From assembly GCF_003415675.1 (NCBI RefSeq), contig NZ_QFZK01000008.1:1-64000 (forward strand): DNA of 64,000 nucleotides. Reading direction: 5' to 3'. Shown here one piece after another: positions 18,405 to 27,300 of this stretch. The position numbers and the translations under genes are program-made. Each line of letters begins with the position of its first letter. Position 1 is the stretch's first letter. The stretch comes from Rhodoferax lacus. Its GTDB lineage: Bacteria; Pseudomonadota; Gammaproteobacteria; Burkholderiales; Burkholderiaceae_C. The notes below the pieces were generated by a model that worked only from the letters and a program-made list of their open reading frames with translations, made no database searches and had not been told where the DNA came from.

Positions 18405-20255
18405 GTGCAAGATGTAATGGGACCTGTCGCCAGCCCGATGCCCACTCCAACGCCCGAGGGCGAGCCGACTCCGTTGCCGGGTCTGGCGCTGGCCGCCCTG
18501 GCCTCTGCCAGCTTGGCGGCCTGTGGCGGTGGCGGCGGTGCATCTTCCGATGCCAGCGTGGCAACGCCGGTGATCGCGGGCACCCGTATCACGCTCAACA
18601 CCAGTGGCTATACCCAGCTTGGCTCTGTCACCGAGGCACAGGCCAGCCGCTTCCTGCAGCAGGCGCAGTTCTCAGCGTCGGACGCCGAAATCGCATCGGT
18701 GCGCTCCCTGGGCTATGCCCGCTGGCTGGAGGCCGAGGTGGCCAAGCCCTCGGGCATCTTGGGCTGGGACTGGCTCAATGCCCAGGGCTATGGCAACGTC
18801 AACAGCACGGGCAACTTCTACGACAGCACCGCGCCGGGCGACTACATGGTCTGGAGCCAGCTCATGTCCTCTCCCGATGCCGCGCGCAAGCGCATGGCGC
18901 TGGCCCTGTCCGAGATTCTGGTGGTATCGCTCAGCGGCCTGGACTTCAGCTGGCGCAGCCACGCCATTGCCCAGTACTGGGACACGCTCAACACCCACGC
19001 GTTTGGCAACTACCGCGACTTGCTGGGCGCCATCACGCTGAACGTGGCCATGGGCTACTACCTCAACACCAAGGGCAACCGCAAGGAAGACACTGCCACC
19101 GGCCGCCAGCCCGACGAAAACTATGCGCGCGAAGTGATGCAGCTGTTCACCCTGGGCCTGATCAAGCTCAACCCGGACGGGACACCGCTGGCGGGCAGCC
19201 CGGATACCTATACCGCCAGTGACGTGAGCAATCTGGCGCGCGTGCTGACTGGCTATGACATTGACCAGACGCAGAACCAGCCCACGGTCATCGCCCAGAC
19301 GGGTGGAGGCACGCGCACCGTGCCCAGCACGCACTACGTGCGCCTGCCGCTCAAGATCACCACCAACACGATCAACAACAGCGACGGCAACCACTCCAAG
19401 TCCGACGCCACCTTTTTGGGCGTGACGATTGGGGGCAGCACCAACCCCACGACCGCCCTGAACAAGGCCCTGGACACCTTGTTCGAGCACCAGAACATTG
19501 CGCCGTTCATCTGCAAGCAGCTGATTCAGCGCCTGGTGACCAGCAACCCCAGCGACGCCTATGTGGGTCGTGTGGCGGCCAAGTTTGTCGACAACGGTTT
19601 GGGCGTGCGCGGCGATCTGGCCTATGTGTATGCCGCCATCCTGCTGGATGACGAGGCCCGCAATCCGCTCAATGCCAACCCCGCACAGGCGCCTGAATTC
19701 GGGCGCTTGCGCGAACCCATGGTGCGCCTGGTGCAGTGGGCGCGCACCTTCGGTGTGGCATCGGCCGCTGGCACCTGGAAGGTGGGGGACCTGAGCAACC
19801 CCGGCACGCAGCTGGGCCAGAGCCCGCTTCGCTCACCCAGCGTGTTCAATTTCTTCCGGCCCGGCTATGTGCCGCCCACCACCAGTCTATCGACTGGCAA
19901 GGCGGCGCCGGAGTTCCAGCTCGTCAATGAAAGCAGTGTGGGGGGCTACCTCAATTACATGATGAACAGCGCCATAGACCGGGGCATCAACGGCAACAGC
20001 GACATGAAGGCCGCCTATAGCGCCGAGCTGGGCCTGGCCTTTGACAACCCGCCCACGGCCCTGGTGGCGCGCCTGAACCTGCTGCTGTGCGCGGGCCAGC
20101 TGTCCACCGCCACGGCCGCCACCATCACCGCTGCGGTGGGCGCCATGGCCGGCGCCGTGACCAGCACCACCACCACGGCCACCAACCGGCGCAATCGCGT
20201 CTGTGCGGCCGTGCTGATGGTGATGGCCTGCTCCGACTACCTGATCCAGAAATGA
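18405..20255 (+). CDS. DUF1800 family exported protein
   Basis: About 616 aa, uncharacterised family. The DUF1800 core starts with ASRFLQQAQFSASDAEI and contains the diagnostic NYAREVMQLFTLGL and PFICKQLIQRLVTSNPS, ending with the SPLRSPSVFNFFRPGY block. A lipoprotein-like segment, LALAALASASLAACGGGGG, gives a candidate lipidated Cys at ~40, but no basic residues precede it, which is odd for a signal peptide. I chose GTG 18405, with AGGGA eight bases upstream; ATG 18417 or TTG 18348 are possible. The stop overlaps the DUF1501 gene by 4 nt, the usual partner of DUF1800 genes. Confidence 0.88.
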   Translation: MQDVMGPVASPMPTPTPEGEPTPLPGLALAALASASLAACGGGGGASSDASVATPVIAGTRITLNTSGYTQLGSVTEAQASRFLQQAQFSASDAEIASVRSLGYARWLEAEVAKPSGILGWDWLNAQGYGNVNSTGNFYDSTAPGDYMVWSQLMSSPDAARKRMALALSEILVVSLSGLDFSWRSHAIAQYWDTLNTHAFGNYRDLLGAITLNVAMGYYLNTKGNRKEDTATGRQPDENYAREVMQLFTLGLIKLNPDGTPLAGSPDTYTASDVSNLARVLTGYDIDQTQNQPTVIAQTGGGTRTVPSTHYVRLPLKITTNTINNSDGNHSKSDATFLGVTIGGSTNPTTALNKALDTLFEHQNIAPFICKQLIQRLVTSNPSDAYVGRVAAKFVDNGLGVRGDLAYVYAAILLDDEARNPLNANPAQAPEFGRLREPMVRLVQWARTFGVASAAGTWKVGDLSNPGTQLGQSPLRSPSVFNFFRPGYVPPTTSLSTGKAAPEFQLVNESSVGGYLNYMMNSAIDRGINGNSDMKAAYSAELGLAFDNPPTALVARLNLLLCAGQLSTATAATITAAVGAMAGAVTSTTTTATNRRNRVCAAVLMVMACSDYLIQK

Positions 20256-21835
20256 AGCCGAGCGCCATGACCTCTTCCGACCTCAATGACCCAGGCCGCC
20301 GTGCCTTCCTCAAGCGCACAGGTCTGGCGGCCGCCGGTACGGCCCTGCCCTGGGCGTTGAACCTGGCAGCCATCGGTGACGCCGCAGCCTTCAATGGCGG
20401 CAGCAATGCCACCGATTACAAGGCGCTGGTGTGTGTGTTCTTCTATGGCGGCAACGACTACGCCAACACCGTCATCCCCGTGGACATTGCCAGCTACGCC
20501 CAATACAACGCGATCCGCGGCGCCACCAACGGCATTGCTATTCCCCTGGCGTCTGTCACTGCCGCACCCACTGTGCTGAGCCCGGCCACTCCCGACATAC
20601 CGGTGGACCTGCAGGGTGTGCAGCGGCAATACGGCCTGCACCCCAGCATGACTGCCATGGCTGGCCTGTTCAACGCAGGCAAGGCGGCCGTGGTGCTCAA
20701 TGTGGGCCCCCTGGTCAAGCCGCTCACGCGCGACCAGTACAACGCCTCGGCCACCATTTACCCGCGCCCGCCGCAGCTGTTCTCGCACAACGACCAGCAG
20801 TCGGTGTGGCAGTCGTCCTCGGCCGAAGGCACCAAGGTGGGCTGGGGCGGCAAGATGGGGGATTTGGGCATGGCGTCCAACCCCAAGTCGTTGTTCACCT
20901 GCATGTCGGTCACGGGCAATGCGGTGTTTCTGTCGGGCAACTCCGCCCTGCAGTACCAGGTGAGCACCAGCGGCGCCATCAAGATCCAGGCCGCGCGCAA
21001 CAGCACCGTGTTTGGCAACGCAGCCCTGCCGGGCATCATCAAGAATCTGGTCTCGGATGTCAGCCCCGCCCACAAGCTCGAGCGCGATTACAACGCCGTG
21101 ACCAGCCGCGCCATCGGGGCCGAACTCGATGTCAGCAGCGCGCTGGCGCTGACAGCCTTTACCGCCCCGGCCACCGCCTTCCCCGGCTACCCCTTTCCCA
21201 CCGACAGCCTGGGCAAGCAGTTTGAGATGGTGGCCCGCCTGATCAAGGGGCGCGACGTGCTGCAGGCCAAGCGCCAGGTGTTCATGGTGTCGATAGGCGG
21301 CTTTGACCTGCACGACAACCTGATCGCCCAGCACCCGGCCCTGCTCAAAAGCGTGAGTGATGCCATTGCCGCGTTTTACAAGTTGCTCGATGACACCGAC
21401 TACCTGCCGGCTTCCGGTAGCAACCCGGCGGTCAAGCTGTCCAGCCAGGTCACCACCTTTACCGCCTCGGATTTCGGCCGCACCCTCACCTCCAATGGCG
21501 ACGGCTCAGACCATGGTTGGGGCAGCCACCACTTTGTGGTGGGCGGCGCGGTGAACGGGCAAAAGTTTTACGGCACACCGCCCCCGGTAAGCGACAAGGA
21601 CACCAAGGACGGCGCTGGCAAGTACCTGCCGGAGAACCAGTGGCATGTGGGGCAGGGGCGCCTGCTGCCCACCACCTCGGTGGACCAGTACGCCGCCACG
21701 CTGGCCAGGTGGTTCGGGGTGGATGACAGCGAGATGGCCACGGTGCTGCCCAACATCGTCAACTTCAACAACGTGACGCTGAACTGGACCGGTGGCAGCT
21801 TGCTGTATCCCAAGTACCTGGGCTTTATGAAGTAG
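20252..21835 (+). CDS. DUF1501 family Tat-exported protein
   Basis: 527-aa protein of the DUF1501 (alkaline-phosphatase/sulfatase-like superfamily) group. It has a twin-arginine signal: GRRAFLKRTGLAAAGTALPWAL, so it should be exported folded to the periplasm. Family marks include VCVFFYGGNDYANTVIP near the N-terminus, SIGGFDLHDN, TASDFGRTLTSNGDGSDHGWG and HHFVVGGAV. The start at 20252 gives ATGA overlap with the DUF1800 gene; an ATG at 20267 also works. The pair is widespread, and function is unknown; a role in surface or envelope assembly has been proposed for related pairs. Confidence 0.88.
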   Translation: MKPSAMTSSDLNDPGRRAFLKRTGLAAAGTALPWALNLAAIGDAAAFNGGSNATDYKALVCVFFYGGNDYANTVIPVDIASYAQYNAIRGATNGIAIPLASVTAAPTVLSPATPDIPVDLQGVQRQYGLHPSMTAMAGLFNAGKAAVVLNVGPLVKPLTRDQYNASATIYPRPPQLFSHNDQQSVWQSSSAEGTKVGWGGKMGDLGMASNPKSLFTCMSVTGNAVFLSGNSALQYQVSTSGAIKIQAARNSTVFGNAALPGIIKNLVSDVSPAHKLERDYNAVTSRAIGAELDVSSALALTAFTAPATAFPGYPFPTDSLGKQFEMVARLIKGRDVLQAKRQVFMVSIGGFDLHDNLIAQHPALLKSVSDAIAAFYKLLDDTDYLPASGSNPAVKLSSQVTTFTASDFGRTLTSNGDGSDHGWGSHHFVVGGAVNGQKFYGTPPPVSDKDTKDGAGKYLPENQWHVGQGRLLPTTSVDQYAATLARWFGVDDSEMATVLPNIVNFNNVTLNWTGGSLLYPKYLGFMK

Positions 21836-21896
21836 GTGCGCAGCCTGTGTGGCTGCTGGTGCGCCTGTTGGTGCGCGTGGTGGGCTGCCGTGGCAG

Positions 21897-22610
21897 CTAA
21901 TTGGCAATCACCCGCTCGGTAAAGCCCAGCAGGTAGTCACTCAGCCGCTCGGCCCCGGCCACCGCTTCTGCCTCAACACCCGAGGCAATGCCTTCGGCCA
22001 GTTGCATATGCGCCGCTGCCCCTTCCGTGATGTCACCGGCGTGGCGGTAGGCATACCAGAAGCGGCGGCACTGCACGATGAGCGGCACCACCGCCTTCAC
22101 GGCCGAGGCATTCTGGCTGGCTGCGTGGTTGACGCGGTCCAGCGCGATGTCGGCGTGCATGTAGTCGTCCAACCGGTCGGCAGCGGCCGCGCGCACCATG
22201 CGTTTGGCGCACAGCACGATGTCTTTGCGCTGCTGCTCGCTGGCGCGGCGCGCTGAGCAGGCTGCTATCAGGCTCTCCAACACGCGGCGCGTTTGCACCA
22301 CATCCAGGTGATCGGCCAGGTCAATGCCGGAAACCAGCAGGCCGCGCCGGGGCTGCTGCACGATGAGCCCGGTGGACACCATGCGCAGCAGCGCTTCGCG
22401 CAGGGGCGTGCGGCCCAGCTGCGTGCGCTGCACCAGCTCGGCCTCCACCACCTGCGAGCCGGGCTGCAGTTGCAGGGTGGAGATCAGCTCTTCCAGCGTC
22501 TCATAGGCCACGTCGGCGGCGCGGCGCTTGGGGGCTGTGGCAGGTGCTTTGGCGCTGGCCACAGCAGGCCTGGCTTTCGCTGGTGTTGGTTTTTTTGTTG
22601 TGGTGGCCAT
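21897..22610 (-). CDS. GntR/FCD family transcriptional regulator of the hydroxyproline operon
   Basis: 237 aa. The first ~30 residues are a Lys/Ala/Pro/Thr-rich tail (repeats of the kind KPTPAKARPAVASAKAP) resembling histone-H1-like tails. A winged helix (~33-95) follows, with LGRTPLREALLRMVSTGLI as recognition region, then an FCD helical domain (~100-230) with the metal/ligand-type residues Asp and His in YMHADIALDRVNHAAS. It is divergent from the hydroxyproline operon; the 62-bp gap contains a perfect 14-bp palindrome, so it is probably a local repressor responding to hydroxyproline or a pathway intermediate. AAAGGAA precedes the ATG. Confidence 0.88.
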   Translation of the reverse strand: MATTTKKPTPAKARPAVASAKAPATAPKRRAADVAYETLEELISTLQLQPGSQVVEAELVQRTQLGRTPLREALLRMVSTGLIVQQPRRGLLVSGIDLADHLDVVQTRRVLESLIAACSARRASEQQRKDIVLCAKRMVRAAAADRLDDYMHADIALDRVNHAASQNASAVKAVVPLIVQCRRFWYAYRHAGDITEGAAAHMQLAEGIASGVEAEAVAGAERLSDYLLGFTERVIAN

Positions 22611-22630
22611 GGCGTTCCTTTCCCATCTGC

Positions 22631-22644
22631 GTTAATATATTAAC
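22631..22644. promoter_or_regulatory. candidate operator for the GntR/FCD regulator
   Basis: GTTAATATATTAAC is a perfect 14-bp palindrome lying 20 bp from the regulator start and 28 bp from the deaminase start. An AT-only core flanked by GT/AC fits sites bound by FCD-type GntR dimers. It is the only such element in this otherwise GC-rich neighbourhood. Binding is inferred. Confidence 0.65.
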
Positions 22645-22672
22645 AACATATTTAATTCCACCGGAGCATTGC

Positions 22673-23587
22673 ATGAAAAACACCCCCTGGCAAGGCATAT
22701 TCCCCGCCATCACCACCAAGATCAACGCGGACGAGAGCATCAACGCCGAGGGCACGGCCCGCCACATCGATTTCCAGATCCGCAACGGCATCCACGGCCT
22801 GGTGACCTGCGGCTCGCTGGGTGAAGCCAGCACGCTCACCCTGGAAGAAAAGCTGCAAGTGGCGCAGATCGCCCTGGAGGCCGCCGACGGCCGCGTGCCT
22901 GTGCTGGCCAATGTGTCGGAGACCAGCACGCGCGAGGCGCTGCGCTACATCGACGGCGCCAACAAGCTGGGCGTGCAGGGCTTCATGGTCATGCCCTCGG
23001 TGATCTATATGGCTGACGCGCGCGAAGCCATGCTCAATGTGCGCACCATGGCTGAAGCCGCGCAGCAGCCGATCATGGTCTACAACAACCCGGTGGCCTA
23101 CCGCGTGGACCTCAAGCCCGAACACATGCAGGAACTGGCCGACTGCCAGTGGATCCACGCCATCAAGGAAAGCACCGACAACATCCGCCGCATCACGGAT
23201 TTGCGCAACGCGCTGGGCACGCGCTACCAGCTGTTTCTGGGTGTGGATGACCTGGCCTATGAAGGCCTGGCCCTGGGTTGCGACGGCCTGCTCGCTGGTG
23301 TGGGCTGCGCCTTCCCGCGCGAGACCGTGGCGCTGTATGACCTGATGAAGGCCGGCAACTTTGCCGAGGCCCTGCCTCTGTACCAGTGGATGACGCCCAT
23401 GCTGCACCTGGACGTGTCCACCAAGCTGGTGCAAAACCTGAAATTGATCGACGCGCTGGTGGGTGTGGGGACCGAATACGTGCGCCGCCCGCGCCTGCCG
23501 CTGGTAGGGCCTGAGCGTGCGTACATCGAACAGGTGGTGGCCAAGGCCCTGGCCACGCGGCCCACAAAATACCAGTCGGTGATGTGA
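22673..23587 (+). CDS. lhpC: DHDPS-family 1-pyrroline-4-hydroxy-2-carboxylate deaminase
   Basis: 304-aa Schiff-base aldolase-fold enzyme. The catalytic Lys is in [12 protein letters not shown] and the proton-relay Tyr in VYNNP. The residue set [11 protein letters not shown] replaces the usual NGTTGE of dihydrodipicolinate synthase, as in the deaminases of hydroxyproline catabolism. Expected reaction: deamination of 1-pyrroline-4-hydroxy-2-carboxylate to alpha-ketoglutarate semialdehyde. The epimerase and dehydrogenase genes downstream supply exactly this substrate. CGGAG lies upstream of the ATG. First gene of a five-gene overlapping operon under the palindrome. Confidence 0.87.
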   Translation: MKNTPWQGIFPAITTKINADESINAEGTARHIDFQIRNGIHGLVTCGSLGEASTLTLEEKLQVAQIALEAADGRVPVLANVSETSTREALRYIDGANKLGVQGFMVMPSVIYMADAREAMLNVRTMAEAAQQPIMVYNNPVAYRVDLKPEHMQELADCQWIHAIKESTDNIRRITDLRNALGTRYQLFLGVDDLAYEGLALGCDGLLAGVGCAFPRETVALYDLMKAGNFAEALPLYQWMTPMLHLDVSTKLVQNLKLIDALVGVGTEYVRRPRLPLVGPERAYIEQVVAKALATRPTKYQSVM

Positions 23588-23598
23588 GCGAGTGCAGC

Positions 23599-24546
23599 AT
23601 GAAGCGCATCAGCGTCATCGATTCGCACACCGGGGGTGAGCCCACGCGCCTGGTGGTGGCGGGCTTTCCGCACCTGGGCTACGGCAGCATGGCCGAGCGC
23701 CGGGCGCTCTTGGCCGAACAGTTTGACGACTGGCGCGCAGCCACCGTGCTGGAGCCGCGCGGCAACGACGTGATTGTGGGCGCGCTCTTGTGCGAACCCG
23801 TGTCGCGTGATGCGGCCGCAGGCGTCATCTTCTTCAACAACACCGGCTACCTGAATATGTGCGGCCACGGCACCATCGGCCTGGTGGTGACGCTGGCGCA
23901 CATGGGGCGCATTGGCCCGGGCGAGCACACCATAGAAACCCCGGTGGGCGATGTCACAGCCACCCTGCACGACGACGGCACGGTGAGCGTGCGCAACGTG
24001 CCCTCCTACCGCCACCTGCAGCAAGTGGCCGTGGAGGTGCCGGGCTTTGGCCTGGTGCACGGCGATGTGGCCTGGGGTGGCAACTGGTTCTTTCTGGTCA
24101 GCGACCACGGCCAGCGCATTGCGCTGGACAACGCCGCGTTGCTGACCGACTACACCACGCGCCTCAAGCACGCCCTGGCCGTCAACGGCATCAGCGGTGC
24201 CGACGGTGCCGAGATTGACCACATCGAACTCTTTGCCAAAGACCCCGAGGGAGCCGACAGCCGCAACTTTGTGCTCTGCCCCGGCAACGCCTACGACCGT
24301 TCACCCTGCGGCACCGGCACCAGCGCCAAGCTGGCCTGTCTGGCGGCCGATGGCAAGCTCGCACCGGGTGCGACGTGGACGCAGGCCAGTGTGATTGGCA
24401 GCCGGTTTGAAGCCCGCTACGAGCGCGTGGATGACGGCTCCGGCCACATCATCCCCACCCTGCGCGGCAGCGCCCATGTGTGCGCCGAGGCCACGCTGCT
24501 GGTCAGCGACAGCGACCCATTTGCCTGGGGCATACGCGCGGCCTGA
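23599..24546 (+). CDS. lhpA: 4-hydroxyproline 2-epimerase (proline racemase family)
   Basis: Converts trans-4-hydroxy-L-proline to cis-4-hydroxy-D-proline, the entry step of the pathway. From ATG 23599 it is 315 aa. Both catalytic cysteines are present, Cys88 in MCGHGT and Cys237 in [10 protein letters not shown], which marks it as an epimerase/racemase and not a dehydratase (those have Thr or Ser at the second or first position). The N-terminus [19 protein letters not shown] is typical of the family. A GTG at 23584 overlaps the deaminase stop by 4 nt and would add five residues; coupling is likely either way. Confidence 0.92.
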   Translation: MKRISVIDSHTGGEPTRLVVAGFPHLGYGSMAERRALLAEQFDDWRAATVLEPRGNDVIVGALLCEPVSRDAAAGVIFFNNTGYLNMCGHGTIGLVVTLAHMGRIGPGEHTIETPVGDVTATLHDDGTVSVRNVPSYRHLQQVAVEVPGFGLVHGDVAWGGNWFFLVSDHGQRIALDNAALLTDYTTRLKHALAVNGISGADGAEIDHIELFAKDPEGADSRNFVLCPGNAYDRSPCGTGTSAKLACLAADGKLAPGATWTQASVIGSRFEARYERVDDGSGHIIPTLRGSAHVCAEATLLVSDSDPFAWGIRAA

Positions 24547-25694
24547 TGCACAAGCCTGATGTCATCGTCATCGGCGCGGGCATCATCGGTGCGGCCTGCG
24601 CCCACGCGCTGGCACGCAGCGGCCAACGCGTGCGGGTGATCGACTCCGGCATCGGAGGCGCCACGCACGCGGGCATGGGGCACCTGGTGGTGATGGATGA
24701 CAACGCCGCGGAGATGGCGCTCAGCCAGTACTCGGTGGCGGCCTGGGCGGCCCTGGCCCATCACATGCCCGCCGACTGCGCTTTCCATGCTTGCGGCACG
24801 GTCTGGGTGGCGGCCGATGCCGAAGAAATGGCCGGCGCCGAAGACAAGCGCACACGCCTGCTGCAACACGGCCTGGACTGTTCGCTGCTCACGGCCGCGC
24901 AACTGGCCGCGGCCGAACCGGGTCTGCGCAGCGGCCTGGCTGGTGGCCTGTTGGTGCCGGGCGATGGCACTGTGTATGCGCCCAATGCCGCGCGCTGGCT
25001 GCTGGGTTTGCTGCCTGACCACGTGACGGTGCAGCGTGGCCTGGTGACGCGCATAGACGGCAACACCGTGTGGCTGGAGGACGGCAGCACGCTCACAGCG
25101 CCGCAGTTGCTGCTGGCCACCGGCCTGCAGGCCATGCAGCTGGTACCAGGCCTGCCCGTGCGCGCCAAGAAGGGCCATCTGCTGATCACCGACCGCTACC
25201 CCGGCGCGCTCACGCACCAGCTGGTGGAGTTGGGTTACATCACCAGCGCCCACCACAGCGAGGGCCCGTCCGTGGCCTTCAATGTGCAGCCGCGCCCGAC
25301 CGGCCAGATACTGATCGGCTCGTCGCGCCAGTTTGATACAGAAGACCGCAGTGTTGATCCCGCCATGCTGGCACGCATGCTGCAGCGGGCTTGTTTCTAC
25401 ATGCCCGGCATTGCGGACCTGAATGCCATTCGCAGCTGGACCGGCCAGCGCCCCGCCACGCCCGACAGCCTGCCTATCCTGGACCGCCATCCGGCCAACG
25501 AACACCTGTGGCTGGCCGTGGGCCATGAGGGATTAGGTGTTACCACCGCCACCGGAACGGCCGATATCCTGGCCGCCTTGATGACCGGCGCACCAACGCC
25601 CATCGACAGCGCACCCTATGCGCTGGCGCGTTTTGGTGCGGAGGTTCACGCAGCAGTCGCTGCGGGTGCGTACCCTGCGGGAGGCCCGTCATGA
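24546..25694 (+). CDS. FAD-dependent oxidoreductase, D-hydroxyproline dehydrogenase subunit
   Basis: 382-aa D-amino-acid-oxidase-fold flavoprotein. The FAD loop is VIVIGAGIIGAACAHALARSG, and the C-terminal FAD-binding segment contains RSWTGQRPATPDSLPILD and LAVGHEGLGVTTATGTA. With the two following iron-sulfur partners it matches the heteromeric D-hydroxyproline dehydrogenases that oxidise cis-4-hydroxy-D-proline to 1-pyrroline-4-hydroxy-2-carboxylate. Its start overlaps the epimerase stop by one base (TGATG) and its stop overlaps the next gene by four. Confidence 0.9.
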   Translation: MHKPDVIVIGAGIIGAACAHALARSGQRVRVIDSGIGGATHAGMGHLVVMDDNAAEMALSQYSVAAWAALAHHMPADCAFHACGTVWVAADAEEMAGAEDKRTRLLQHGLDCSLLTAAQLAAAEPGLRSGLAGGLLVPGDGTVYAPNAARWLLGLLPDHVTVQRGLVTRIDGNTVWLEDGSTLTAPQLLLATGLQAMQLVPGLPVRAKKGHLLITDRYPGALTHQLVELGYITSAHHSEGPSVAFNVQPRPTGQILIGSSRQFDTEDRSVDPAMLARMLQRACFYMPGIADLNAIRSWTGQRPATPDSLPILDRHPANEHLWLAVGHEGLGVTTATGTADILAALMTGAPTPIDSAPYALARFGAEVHAAVAAGAYPAGGPS

Positions 25695-25942
25695 ACGCAG
25701 CACCTTCCGTGGTTCTGCAGATCAACGGCCGCGCCATCACGGTCACGTCCGGCGTGACGGTCGCCGCCGCCCTGGCCCTGGCCGCCATGCCTGCCACGCG
25801 CACTTCGGTGAGCGGCGAAGCACGCACCCCGTTGTGCGGCATGGGTATCTGCCAGGAGTGCCGCGTGCGCGTGAACGGCCGCGTGCGCCTGGCCTGCCAG
25901 ACCCTGTGCGTGGATGGCATGCAGGTGGAGCGCTTGCCATGA
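25691..25942 (+). CDS. 2Fe-2S ferredoxin-like subunit of the D-hydroxyproline dehydrogenase
   Basis: 83-aa small subunit of the Fer2_4 type. The cluster cysteines are in LCGMGICQECRV and a further Cys in ACQTLC; the N-terminal half is a ferredoxin-like beta-grasp (VVLQINGRAITVTSGVTVAAAL). It should carry electrons between the flavin subunits. Begins in an ATGA overlap with the flavoprotein gene. Confidence 0.9.
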   Translation: MNAAPSVVLQINGRAITVTSGVTVAAALALAAMPATRTSVSGEARTPLCGMGICQECRVRVNGRVRLACQTLCVDGMQVERLP

Positions 25943-25977
25943 GCGCCGCATTCAGCAGCACGGAGGTGTCGCCGTGA
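25939..25977 (+). other. 12-codon bridging mini-ORF
   Basis: ATG at 25939 overlaps the ferredoxin stop as ATGA and opens a 12-codon frame ending in a TGA (25975-25977) that overlaps the GTG start of the next gene as GTGA. It holds the GGAGG (25962-25966) used by that gene. It may be only a spacer, or a device keeping ribosomes moving between the two subunit genes. Confidence 0.35.
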
Positions 25978-27269
25978 ACCCATTGCCTGCGCAAACCCTG
26001 TCCTGCGAAGTGCTGGTCATAGGCGCGGGCCCCGCCGGCCTGTCAGCCGCCAAGGCCGCAGCCAGTGGCGGCGCGCAGGTGCTGGTGCTGGACGACAACC
26101 CCTTGAGCGGCGGCCAGATATGGCGTGGCGGACCGTTTGCGGACCTGCCCGCAGCGGCCACGGCCCTGCAGCGCGCGGTGGCGGCGCTGCCCAACATCCG
26201 TGTTCTCCAATCGGCCAAGGTGGTGGGCATCCTGGAGGCCAAGACCCTGCTGGTGGAAGCGGATTCCGGCGCCCTGCACATCCGCTGGCAAACCTTGATT
26301 CTGTGCACTGGCGCACGTGAGCGCCTGCTGCCCTTCCCGGGCTGGACGCTGCCGGGTGTGACCGGTGCCGGTGGCTTGCAGGCGCTGATCAAGGGCGGCC
26401 TGCCGGTGCGCGGGCAACGCATCGTCATTGCGGGCAGCGGGCCCTTGCTGTTTGCGGTGGCGGCAACGGCCCGCAAGGCCGGCGCGCGGGTGCTGCTGGT
26501 GGCCGAGCGGGTGTCGCTGGCGCGCGTCAGCAGCTTCGCCAGGAAGCTGCCGCTGTGGCCTTCCAAGCTGGTGCAGGCGCTGCAGCTGCGCGACACGGCC
26601 TACCGCACCTCGTCCACGGTGCTGTCGGCGCAAGGGCAGGGCCAGGTGCAATCGGTCACAGTGCAGCAGGGCAGCCGCACCGTGCATCTGGAGTGCGATC
26701 GCGTGGCTGTGGGTTACGGCCTGGTGCCCAATGTTTCGTTGGCGCAGGCGCTGGGCTGCAGCATTGCGCCCACTGGCGACGTGGATGCTATTCACGTGGA
26801 TGCACACCAAGCCACTTCTATGCCCGGCATCTTTGCAGCCGGCGAATGCACCGGCATAGGCGGCTGCGAGCGCGCCCTGGCGCAGGGCAGCATCGCAGGC
26901 CTGGCCGCGATCGGGCAGACGCACAAGGCGCGGCCCTTCGAGAAAGACCGCGCCTACTGGAGCGCCTTTGCCGCGCACGCCAACACATGCTTTGCGCTGG
27001 ACGAGGGGTTGAAGAAATTGCCGCAGGCCGACACCCTGGTCTGCCGCTGCGAAGACGTCAGCCACGGCACCTTGCAGCACTACAGCAGCTGGACCGAGGC
27101 CAAGATCCCCAGCCGCTGTGGCATGGGCGCCTGCCAGGGCAAGGTGTGCGGCACGGCTGCGCAGTTTCTGTACGGCTGGCAAAGCCCTGAGGCACGCCTG
27201 CCGTTTGCCACCGCGCGCATTGCGACACTGGCGGCAGAAGCTGATCCGTTGTCCGCAGGCCCTGACTGA
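25974..27269 (+). CDS. FAD/NAD(P)-binding dehydrogenase subunit with BFD-like 2Fe-2S domain
   Basis: 431-aa large flavin subunit. FAD loop VLVIGAGPAGLSAAKAAAS near the N-terminus, a second nucleotide loop IVIAGSGPLLFAVAATA (~160), the segment GIFAAGECTGIGG, and a C-terminal bacterioferredoxin-like iron-sulfur domain with CRCEDV and CGMGACQGKVC. This matches the SoxA/HcnB-type partner of D-hydroxyproline dehydrogenases. I chose GTG 25974 because GGAGG lies eight bases upstream; an open frame extends to 25914 but overlaps the ferredoxin gene without a ribosome binding site. Last gene of the operon; the semialdehyde dehydrogenase that finishes the pathway is not here. Confidence 0.9.
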   Translation: MNPLPAQTLSCEVLVIGAGPAGLSAAKAAASGGAQVLVLDDNPLSGGQIWRGGPFADLPAAATALQRAVAALPNIRVLQSAKVVGILEAKTLLVEADSGALHIRWQTLILCTGARERLLPFPGWTLPGVTGAGGLQALIKGGLPVRGQRIVIAGSGPLLFAVAATARKAGARVLLVAERVSLARVSSFARKLPLWPSKLVQALQLRDTAYRTSSTVLSAQGQGQVQSVTVQQGSRTVHLECDRVAVGYGLVPNVSLAQALGCSIAPTGDVDAIHVDAHQATSMPGIFAAGECTGIGGCERALAQGSIAGLAAIGQTHKARPFEKDRAYWSAFAAHANTCFALDEGLKKLPQADTLVCRCEDVSHGTLQHYSSWTEAKIPSRCGMGACQGKVCGTAAQFLYGWQSPEARLPFATARIATLAAEADPLSAGPD

Positions 27270-27300
27270 GCACTGCGCTACCAGGCGCGATACTTGGGCC

